Source: Schaalia canis
GTDB taxonomy: Bacteria; Actinomycetota; Actinomycetes; Actinomycetales; Actinomycetaceae
Length of the DNA stretch: 57,200 bases
NCBI RefSeq assembly: GCF_003858455.1
Contig: NZ_RQZF01000014.1
Location: forward strand, 1-57,200
Reading direction: 5' to 3'
Shown here: positions 35,362 to 44,500 of the stretch, piece by piece
Position numbering within the stretch: the first letter of the stretch is position 1
How the letters are laid out: the number at the start of each line of letters is the position of its first letter
Position numbers and translations under genes: made by a program
The notes under the pieces: model-generated
What the model was told of the DNA's origin: nothing
Databases searched by the model: none
Seen by the model: the letters and a program-made list of their open reading frames with translations, nothing else

Positions 35362-36684
35362 ATGGCAAAGGAGCACCCTGCGGGGAAAGACGCTGCAATC
35401 ATCCGACTGGCTGATGGCACCATCAAACAGAAAAACCTACTCACCGGTACTGAAGTGTGGACCGTCCCCGGACGAGGCCACCGCCCCCTTGCTACTTCCG
35501 AGCCAGACCTCTCCCCCATTGACAGCGCCGATCATGGCCGCTACTGCGCCTTCTGCGAACAGCGCTACCTGGAGACACCACCGGAAAAGTCTCGCCTGAT
35601 TCGCGACGCTGAGGGCAAGTGGCATAAGCTGCACACCCTGAAAGCAGAAGAACTGCACGACACTGTCGCTGAGTTCCGTCGTATTCCCAATCTTTTCGAG
35701 ATCGTCTCTTACAACTACTGGCATCTCAACCACGGACATGTTCCTTCCGAGGACGAACACCGCCGCATGGCCGAATACCTGGCTTCAGGGACCGGCTTCG
35801 ATCACGTCATGCAGCTTGTGCGGGCACGGCTCATGGCCTCAGGAATGAGCGAGGACGAGTTCGCCGTACTGTCGGATTCTGACAAACTCCGCCAAGCCAA
35901 CGGGTTCTTCTCTGGCGGGCATGACGTGATCGTTGCGCGACGCCACTATGTTGATGGTGCAGAGAATGCCTCTCAACTGGCGTCCTCGGGGACGCTCACG
36001 CCCGACGAGCACTACCAGTACACGAAGTTCACAGCCGATGCGATGGCTGAACTCTACGGTCTTGACCCGGCTGTGCGCTATGTTGCCGCCTTCCAAAACT
36101 GGCTGCGTCCCGCGGGGGCCTCCTTTGATCACCTGCACAAGCAGCTCGTGGCTATTGATGAACATTCGGTGCAGACCCAGGCTGAGCTTGACCGCCTACG
36201 TCAATTCCCTGAGCAGTACGAGGATATTCTCCACGTTGCTGCCACCCGTAAGCTCCTGCTCGCTCAAAACGATCACGCCGTTGCTATTGCAGGCTTTGGG
36301 CACCGTTTCCCCACCATTGCGATCTGGCCGCTGCATGCGCCCCAAAACCCTTGGGAGGTCAGTGACGAGGTCATGCGTAGTGTTTCAGACCTGCTTCATG
36401 CCATGCATGCGGCTACCGGAGCCGATGTGCCGTGCAATGAGGAGTGGTATCACCGTCCGCCTGACGTGAATGTCCCCATGCGTTGGCGCATCCTCCTGAA
36501 GTGGCGGATTTCCACCGTTGCTGGTTTCGAGGGCGGCACCCGCATTTACCTCAACACCATGGACCCGTGGGCTGTGCGTGAGCGCGTCCTGCCGCGCCTG
36601 GAAGAAATGCGCGCGGCGGGCACTATCGCCCCGATGAAGTTGGGGGATGAGTGCCGGGTATCGCGCGAAATGCTGCGGGACTGA
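35362..36684 (+). CDS. DUF4921 protein, GalT-like nucleotidyltransferase fold
   Basis: A 440-residue protein related to galactose-1-phosphate uridylyltransferase. A zinc-type pair CAFCEQRY sits near residue 59, IVSYNYWHLNHGH follows, and a HIT-like active-site segment is in WLRPAGASFDHLHKQLVAIDEH, where HLHKQ parallels the HxHxQ of GalT. Family members (DUF4921) are found in actinobacteria with no settled function; nucleotidyl transfer to a sugar phosphate is inferred. No recognisable ribosome site precedes the ATG, so it may be leaderless. It is divergent from the OYE gene with a 41-bp gap. Confidence 0.87.
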   Translation: MAKEHPAGKDAAIIRLADGTIKQKNLLTGTEVWTVPGRGHRPLATSEPDLSPIDSADHGRYCAFCEQRYLETPPEKSRLIRDAEGKWHKLHTLKAEELHDTVAEFRRIPNLFEIVSYNYWHLNHGHVPSEDEHRRMAEYLASGTGFDHVMQLVRARLMASGMSEDEFAVLSDSDKLRQANGFFSGGHDVIVARRHYVDGAENASQLASSGTLTPDEHYQYTKFTADAMAELYGLDPAVRYVAAFQNWLRPAGASFDHLHKQLVAIDEHSVQTQAELDRLRQFPEQYEDILHVAATRKLLLAQNDHAVAIAGFGHRFPTIAIWPLHAPQNPWEVSDEVMRSVSDLLHAMHAATGADVPCNEEWYHRPPDVNVPMRWRILLKWRISTVAGFEGGTRIYLNTMDPWAVRERVLPRLEEMRAAGTIAPMKLGDECRVSREMLRD

Positions 36685-36706
36685 GCGCCTACTCGCCCTG
36701 TGTCCC

Positions 36707-37804
36707 TTACCAGCCCTGCGGGGTGGGTTGAAGCTGTTCGGCGGTGAGGGGGGCTGCGTCCTCGCGGGGCGCAGCGTACACACCCGTCACCGTATTGGTG
36801 GCCTGCTCAGTATCGAGGGGGAAAGCTGCCCCTTGCGAGGCCAGGAGCGCCTGGGCTGGGCGCGTGTACAGGTACGCCATGAAGGAGTGTGCGCCCTCGG
36901 GGTTGGTGGCCTGCCCATGTTGGGCAACGTAAAGGGTGCGTGACACGCAGCTTCCCGCGATGGGGGCAAGGTAGGATTCTGTGCCCGTGTTCGTGACAGC
37001 GCGAGCGGCCTGAGAAAGAGGGGCAACCGCCAGGGGGCGGGCACCACCGTTGAGGGTCCACGCGGCGTGGGCCTCGTCGACGGGGAGGACCTGCATTCCG
37101 GCGGCCTTCATTGAAGTTAGCCATGCGCTCATCTGCGCGCCTTGGGTTGCGGCAATCAGGTGGACAAAGCTGGCACCAGCGGGTGAGTCTTTCGGTGAGG
37201 GAACAATAAGCCGAGCGGCGTTGTCAGCGGCACTGAGGTCGCTGATTGTGGCCGGGGGCGTGAGCCGGTTGGCGGCGTACCATTGCGTGTCGGCCAGCAC
37301 GCATACGTCGTCATGTGCGTAGGGAAGGGCTGCCGGTACCTGTTCAATGCTGGCAGCCTGTGGGGGTTGGAAGCCTTCAGGCGTCTGGGCGGCAAGGGTG
37401 GGGCGTAGGCGGAGGATTGCTCCCCCATCGAATCCGACGAGCACGTCCGCGGCCGTGTCTGCAGCGTTGTGCGCCTGTTCAATCTGCAGGGCGTATCCGG
37501 TGGTGGCGTGGAAGTCAGCGACGAGCGCTTCAGGGAGGGTGGCGTCGGGGGCGAGGAGGACGCGCACGAGGCTCCTACCCGTTGATGGTGTTGGGCCCAC
37601 GAGGGCGGTGCTCGCGGCCGGGTCGGCGCTTGCGGGTGGCGTGTCGGCGTTGGCGTGCGCTGTGGCCGGACGAGGGGGGTTTCCGGGGAAGGGGTCCGTT
37701 GTCAGGGTGGTCCCTGGAGCGATGGAGGGGGTGCAGGCACTCAGGACAAGGGCACAGAGTGCCAGACCTGCTGCAGGACGCTGCAAGTGATGTGTCGTGC
37801 TCAT
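36707..37804 (-). CDS. Solute-binding-type lipoprotein
   Basis: A 365-residue lipoprotein: signal with lipobox LSAC (Cys24), then a Pro/Ala/Thr-rich spacer. The extracellular domain has the layout of type II periplasmic binding proteins: an RVLLAPDATLPEALVADFHATTGYALQIE start, DVLVGFDGGAILRLRP, YAHDDVCVLADTQWYAANRLTPPATISDL, and SPKDSPAGASFVHLIAATQG. It is closest in feel to ThiB (thiamine) or iron-type binding proteins, but the substrate is not established. No permease or ATPase gene is adjacent. A good ribosome site (AAAGGGG) precedes the ATG. Confidence 0.78.
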   Translation of the reverse strand: MSTTHHLQRPAAGLALCALVLSACTPSIAPGTTLTTDPFPGNPPRPATAHANADTPPASADPAASTALVGPTPSTGRSLVRVLLAPDATLPEALVADFHATTGYALQIEQAHNAADTAADVLVGFDGGAILRLRPTLAAQTPEGFQPPQAASIEQVPAALPYAHDDVCVLADTQWYAANRLTPPATISDLSAADNAARLIVPSPKDSPAGASFVHLIAATQGAQMSAWLTSMKAAGMQVLPVDEAHAAWTLNGGARPLAVAPLSQAARAVTNTGTESYLAPIAGSCVSRTLYVAQHGQATNPEGAHSFMAYLYTRPAQALLASQGAAFPLDTEQATNTVTGVYAAPREDAAPLTAEQLQPTPQGW

Positions 37805-38047
37805 GGGAACCCCTTTTCGATGGTGTTTATCCAGTGTAGGAGGCTTTGGGCGCTAGTCGGAATCTGCGCTGCGGTGTGTGGTGCAACGCTGCGCACACCA
37901 CACATGCTTTCGTCGCTGGAAATGTTGCGGCAGAAACTGTGAGTTTCATAGGCGAGGACGATCGGATGTAGGGCATGATGGAGGGGATAAGTGCTCGGCG
38001 CCATGCCCTGTCGCGGGTCGAGTTGTCGCCTTCTTTGAGGAGTATCA

Positions 38048-38314
38048 ATGGATATTGGTTGGAAGCTGGCTAGCACGGCTGCCCTTGCCTTGTCGGCAAT
38101 GGCCGCTGGCAAGGTTGCAGAAATCGGGTGGAAGCTCGTGACCGGCAATGACGCCCCCACCGACGATGACGATACCGCCACACTTGTTGGTGTCATTGCT
38201 TTTGCCGCAGTATCGGCGGCCGTTGTGGCTGTTGCTCAGCGTTACGCAATTCGTGGCGCTGCAGCGATCTACGATCCTGACGGTGATAAGGGCGTGCGTT
38301 CTATTTCAGCGTAA
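38048..38314 (+). CDS. DUF4235 membrane protein
   Basis: An 88-residue protein with two hydrophobic segments and the DUF4235 pattern (KVAEIGWKLVTGNDAP between them), a small membrane family restricted to actinobacteria and of unknown role. GAGGAG lies 8 bases before the ATG. Two strong hairpins follow the stop. Confidence 0.87.
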   Translation: MDIGWKLASTAALALSAMAAGKVAEIGWKLVTGNDAPTDDDDTATLVGVIAFAAVSAAVVAVAQRYAIRGAAAIYDPDGDKGVRSISA

Positions 38315-38339
38315 GCGGATTGCCAGACCAGGTTTTCAT

Positions 38340-38394
38340 CGCACCTGGTGGCGAAAAACGGGCGATTGTGTCCTGTTTTTCGCCACCAGGTGCG
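38340..38394. terminator. Long inverted repeat after the DUF4235 gene
   Basis: Arms 38340-38362 and 38372-38394 match at 22 of 23 positions with a 9-nt loop. The A-run in the left arm pairs with the T-run in the right arm. It is an unusually long terminator-like hairpin between convergent genes. Confidence 0.75.
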
Positions 38395-38421
38395 ACCCTT
38401 TTAGGTCATGGCTGTAACGGT

Positions 38422-38456
38422 GGGGGCCGCCACACGACAATCGTGTGGCGGCCCCC
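38422..38456. terminator. 16-bp hairpin after the giant surface protein gene
   Basis: Perfect arms 38422-38437 and 38441-38456 with a 3-nt loop, 46 bp beyond the stop of the giant gene. It is the second hairpin of a pair between convergent genes. Confidence 0.8.
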
Positions 38457-38501
38457 CGCTTGAGCCAGGAACACCCTCAGGTAATTCCCTTCAAGCCCCT
38501 A

Positions 38502-41500
38502 TCAGTCCTGCCGGCGTCGACGTAGTGCAGCCAGGCTGATAACGCCAGCGCCCATGAGGATCGCTGCGGCACCGGCTAGAGTCTGAGCGATGCTACCCGT
38601 GGCCGGGATCTTCACCTTCGATGAAGGCTTTTCGCTTGCAACCAGCTTGTGCGTGGTTTCGCAACCGATGGCGGTATCACAGTTGCTGCGCTGAGCATTC
38701 TCAGGTGTGGTGGCCACCGTATTGACCATGCTGGCAGCCTGATCTGCAGTGACCTTCACTGAGAAGGTGATGGTTGCTTCAGCCTTTCGAGCGAGATCAC
38801 CCGTCCAGTGCAGCTTTCCTTCCTTGTACTCGACGACACCCATATCAGTCTTTGCGTCATCGTTGTAGGAGGCGTAGGGCAGAACCTTTGCCAGGTCATC
38901 AATGATGGCTGCTCCGAGAATACGGTCACCATCAGTGTGACGAACCTTCAGCGTGTAGGTGATGGTGTCACCCTTCTTGACCGTGGTCCCAGAGGGTGCC
39001 AGTGCAGTCTTGGAATAGACGAACTTTCCTTGGGGCACCTCGTGGGTGGTGTGGCAACCCAGGGTGTCGTCACATGAACCTCGTGGGTCATCGGTGGCGA
39101 CATTGTTTTCAAGGGTTGCGGGCCCTTCAGTCTTGACGGTCACGGAGAAGGTGACAGTGGCAGTAGCACCGCGTTCAAGGTCGCCCGTCCAAGTCAGGAC
39201 ACCGTTTTCTACCGTGGCTGTGCCCGAGGTTGCCGCGACATCCTTGTTGTAGGTCGCATTCTCCAGCAAGCTGGTGAGTTCATCCTTGATGGAGGCGCCC
39301 AGAACGCGATCGCCCTCGTGGTGTGCGACCTTCAGCGTGTAGGTGAGGACGTCCTCGGTGTAGACCTTGCTGTTGTTGGGCACGTTGGCCACCTTGGAGA
39401 AGGTGAATGAGCCAGCGGGCACCGAGTGCGTGGTCTGGCATCCCACCGTGTCATCACAGCCACCGCGCGGATGGGTGCTGGTGACCGTGTTGGTCAGGGT
39501 TGCGCCCGTCTGAGCATTCACGGTGGTGGGGATGGTGATGGTGGCCGACGGGGCGGTCTTGCCATCCAGGTCGCCTGTCCAGATCAGGGTGTCACCCTGC
39601 CAGGTGATTGTACCGAAGGTGGCGGTCACCTCGTCACGCTTGACGTCAAGGTGTTCCTCCAACGCTGCGAAGTCGTCAGAGATGGTGGCGTTCTTGATGC
39701 GGTTGCCGCCGGTGTGGCGCACGTTGATCGTGTAGTTCAGTGCGTCACCGGAGTAGACCTTCTCGCTATTGGCCACGTTGGCAACCTTGGAGTAGACGAA
39801 GCTGCCTTCAGGTACCGTGTGGTCGGTGCGGCACATGCCGTCGGCCACGCAGGTGCCGCGAGGATCCGTTGAGCCCAGGGTGTTGGTCAGTGTGACGGTG
39901 GCGTCGGTGTCGACCTCAACCGTGAATGTCACGACGGCTTCGCGTGCCGTGGTGTCGTTCAGAGTTCCTCGCCACTCCACTCCGGTGACCTTCTGGTCGT
40001 TATTGGGATCCTTGAGGAAGCGTGCTGTGCCGGGACCCTTGACCGTGGGATCACCAACGGGTGTGGCGTGCTTGAGAATCTCAGTCAGGTCATCGGTGAA
40101 GAAGGCGTCCTTCACGCGGTCGCCACCAGCATGGGTGGCGGTCAGCGTGTAGGTGATGCGATCTCCTGAAACGACGGCCGCGTTGTTGGCAACGTCAGCG
40201 GTCTTGGAGTAGGTGAAGGAGCCCTGCTCAACCGTGTGAGTGGTCTGGCATCCCACGGTGGTGTCACAGGAGTGACGGGTCGCGTCCGGGTCCTCACTGG
40301 TGAGAGTGTTGACCAGGGTGGCTCCCTGCTCTGCATCGACGCGCACCGAGAAGGTGATTTCTTCGGTGGCGCCCACAGCAAGGTCACCTGTCCACTTCAG
40401 AACACCATTAACAACTGGCTCGAGCGTGCCGTTACCACTCTTGACGGTGGCATCGTTGAGGTAGGTGGCGTTCTTCAGCACCTCGGAGAAGTTATCGGTG
40501 ATAGTCGCGTTCTTCACGCGGTCGCCACCGGTGTGCTTCACCGCAATGGTGTAGGTGATGGTGTCATCCGACTTCACGACCGACCCCGATGCGGGATCTG
40601 CGGTCTTGGAGTAGGTGTACTGTCCCTTGGGCACGGTGTGGGTGGTGGTGCAGGCATCAGCGCTTTCGCACTGGCCGTTTCCGCCAGTCACGGACACCGT
40701 ATTGCTGAGGGTCTGTGCACCCTCGGCGTCAACGATCACCGTGTAGGTGACACGCACAGGCTCTGCCGCTGTGTGGGAGATGTTGCCCGTCCAGGTGATG
40801 GTCTTGTCGGCCTCGTTGTAGGTGGGTGTTCCCGAGGTGGCACTCAGGCTACCGTCCTTAAGGCGCGCTTTCTTGTCTCCCAGAACGTTCACGAGGCTGT
40901 CGGTGATGCTCGCATTGCGCACGGTGTCGCCACCGGCGTGCTTGAGGGTCAGGGTGTAGGTGATCTCCTGGTTGGAGAGGACCTGCGTTCCTGTAGCCGG
41001 GTTAGCTGTCTTAGCCACGGTAAAGCGGCCAGGCGTCACCGTGTGTGTGGTTTCGCAGGTGGCGCCGGTCTGGCAGGTGCCCTGGTTGTTGCCGCCATTG
41101 GTCACAGCGTTAACCAAGGAAGCATCCCCGGCAGCATTCACCTGCACCTTGTAGGTGATGGTGGCAGATGCTCCGATAGCCAGATCGCCTTCCCAGACGA
41201 GCCTCTTTGGATCTGCAGGGTCAATTTGAGCCTGACCTGCGCTTGCAATGGGGGTGCCCACGAGCACAGCGTCGTCAAGAACCTTGCTGAGGTCGTCAAC
41301 AACTGTGGCACCCTTGACCTTGTCGCCACTAGCGTGGGCAACAGTCACGGTGTAGGTGATGATGTCATCGCTGAGCACCTGACCATTAGCCTGGGGCTTC
41401 CCTTGCACTTCAGCCGTCTTGGAGAAGTGGTAGCTGCCTGCCGGGATGGTGTGGGTGGTGGTGCACTGATCCGCTCCTGGGGCGCAATCACCGTGGGGGT

Positions 41501-44500
41501 GAGAGTCTGCAGAGACGGTGTTGATGACACTGCGGTCCCCGCCGTGATCGGTAGCCGACTTAGTGACCACCGAGTAAGTGATGGTCACAACCTGGCCGGG
41601 AGCCAGGTCGCCGCTCCACTTAATGCTGTGGGAAGCTGCATCAAAGCTCGCATCGGGCAGAACATAGCCAGTGGGCGCACCTTGAGTGGTCACGGCGATA
41701 TTCGTCGGATTCTCCGTGTCATCAAGAACACGCGTAAGGTCGTCCGCCACAGTGGCGTTACGGACAGCAAGCGGGGAATCGTTGGTAGCAGTCACCGTGT
41801 AGGTGATGGTCGTGCCGGGAGCAAGTTCTGTTCCGGCTGCACCACCTTGCACAGCAGCGGTCTTCGCCACCACATAATGGGGGTTACCCCGAGGACGGAC
41901 CTTCTCGTCGTCTTCGGCGGTCACCGTCGTTCCATCAGGGCTGGTGCCCTGAACGGTTGCGACGTTGTCGATGGTGCGGCCAAACTCCAGATCTTCAGCG
42001 CGAATCTGGTAGGTGGCAGTCCATACAACCTGCTGCCCAGGAAGCGCAGTAATGGTCGGCGTGGCGCCGGCATCGCTCACCGTGGCAGTGGTGTTTTGGC
42101 GATCAAGAGTGATCGGTGTTGTCAACTGAATCGTGTGACCGTGACCATTCGTGAAGGTCTTTTCTGCCAGGGTCACGTTGTTCAGGGGAGCACTGCCAGA
42201 GTTCGTTGCCGTGAAGGTGTAGGTGACGGTGTCTCCTGCTGCTGCCTCAGGGCGGTCAGACTTCTTGACCAGCGTGATTGCGGGGGCCACGATACCGGCA
42301 TCGATGTCAGTCTTGTTCTCGCCGGCGCGAAGAACCACGCCTGCAACAACACCATCGACAGCAGGATCAGAGTCGCGCGTCGTGTCGTCTCCTTGCTGGG
42401 TTGCTGTGAACTCGTAGTTGTTCGCCTTGTACTTGTCAGGGATGATGAAGGTGATGGTGTAGCCCGCATCGTTTGATGCGCGCAGGCCCGTGAAAGAGTA
42501 CGTGCCGTTAGTTTCGGTGCGGGTCTCGCGGCGAACCGGGTTGCCTAGGTCGTCGGTACCCTCAAGCCTGACCACAGCTTCAGCGACGGGCTCCTCGCCA
42601 TCCTCGTACAGACCATTGCCGTTCGCGTCGATCCACATGCGGTCGCCTAGGGATGCTGCGATGGTGGTTTCTGCACGACGCAGGGGGCCAATAGCGTAGG
42701 TGAGGTTCGAAGCACTGGCGGCAACCGTATTGACGTAGTCTTCGGCGGGCACGTTGCCCACGCCGGTCATTGCTACTTCAAATTCGATGCTGCCATTTGC
42801 GGGCAGGGCACCTGGGCGAGTGACGCGAATACCGGTCACTTCGCTCTTGGTGGCAGGGCATGCACCTGCAGCTCCTGCGACAGGTTGGCCACCCGCATCA
42901 GCGTCACACCAGACGGTGCTACCGCCTGGCAGATTGCTTGCGTGCTGCGGGTCTGGGTTCAGGTCGGCAGCGGGGGTGGAGGTGTACTGAATGACCCAGC
43001 TTGCCGAATCGGCGCTCTTGGGGACCATCTCCGTGAAGGTGAAGTCTCCCGTGTAGCGGGTGCCGTTGATGCCCTGTGCAGGCAGAACATCAATGACGGT
43101 CGCATCATTGACTGCCTGAGTGTTACCGGAGCCAACATTCGTCACTGCCACCTTCCAACGATGCACGTCACGGTGGGTGGAGTCAGCAGGGTTCACCTGC
43201 AGGACCGGGGTCAGAGCAATCTTTGCTAGCTGCAGACCTGTCTTGTTTCCAACAGAAATACCGGCGCTGGAGCGGCGCTTTGCCAAAGGTGAGGCGTCGC
43301 CTTCACCCCAGATTTCAACGTTGTTAACGTACACGCCGTTGGGAACAGTACGCAGCACTTCAGTGGTAACAATGATGGGATCAATGACCGCGTTAGCCTC
43401 GGCCTTGGGAAGGACCCAACGGATGTAGGTATCACCAGGGGCGCAGGCAGTGCGCTTGATGTCTGCAGGGTTGCTTCCGGGGAGTACCAGATCAGGTGTG
43501 CGTGATGCGCTGACGAAGGCAGAAGCGCCGGGCAGACAGTCCTCAATCCACACGTCCTTGCGGATTCCAGCGATGATGGAGCCAGAGGTGAGGGACGGGG
43601 TGATCTTGTAATCGACGAGGTCATCGCCGGTGACCAATGGCGTGGTCGAACCGAAGTCACCACTTTGTCCCTTACGGACCTGCTTGTTGATGCGCACATT
43701 GGCATCGGCGGCGATCAGACGGTCACCGAGGGTACCCGAATTACCCGTGGCAAGACTTGTTCCCGGCTCAAAGCCAGACTCAGCCCACGGGGCAGAATCG
43801 TCAGCCAAGACCTGATCCATGGTGTAGCTGATCTTGTCAGTGGAGATCACGCGCTTGGTTGATGCCCAGTTGGGAATAACTGTGCCGGGTTCTAGGTCAG
43901 GTGCAACCTCGAAACCGAAGGCAATATTCACGCTGTAGCCATTACCGATCGAGCTGAAGAGGCCAACAACCGGTGGGCTCACGAAGTAAGCACGCGCACG
44001 GGACACTGCTGTGTAAACACCGCGGGCGGCCTTTTCCTGGTCATTACCGGGAACGTCACCCGGGTTGTCGTACCACGGTCCCTTATCGTCACCACAGGTG
44101 GATGCGGTGCCGTTTCCGCCGGGTGTTGCAGAGTATTGGACCTTAAGTTCGGGAACCTGGTCTGCGCGGATAGCATCCGTGGTGGATCGTCCGCTAGGAA
44201 GCAAGACATTGTTGTAACCGGTGAACCAGACGGCTTTACCGTTGGAGGCAACACCTCGGCCAAATCCCGTTGGGATGCCCTCACGGGAGTCGTAGACAGC
44301 GCCCTTCCAATTCTTTTCCTTCAAGTGAAGTTTAGAGTTGTCCCACGCGTCACAGACGATGGTCGAACCCGTGAAGTCGTAGAGCGGACTCGCTGCAGTA
44401 CCTCGGATCAGAGCCACAACATCTTGAGTCCCAGCTACACCGGTGTCACCCGAGCGGAAGGTACCACCCCCGGGCAGACCTTCACCCACCCAGCCGTTAC

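Noticed and set aside
38630-41895. CRISPR or satellite array
   Set aside because: The periodicity is about 400 bp, in frame, encodes protein modules and shows diverged copies, so it is a coding repeat.
40236-42476. 746-codon open frame on the plus strand opposite the giant gene
   Set aside because: It mirrors the repeated modules of the surface protein, so it is a shadow of repetitive coding sequence; no ribosome site.
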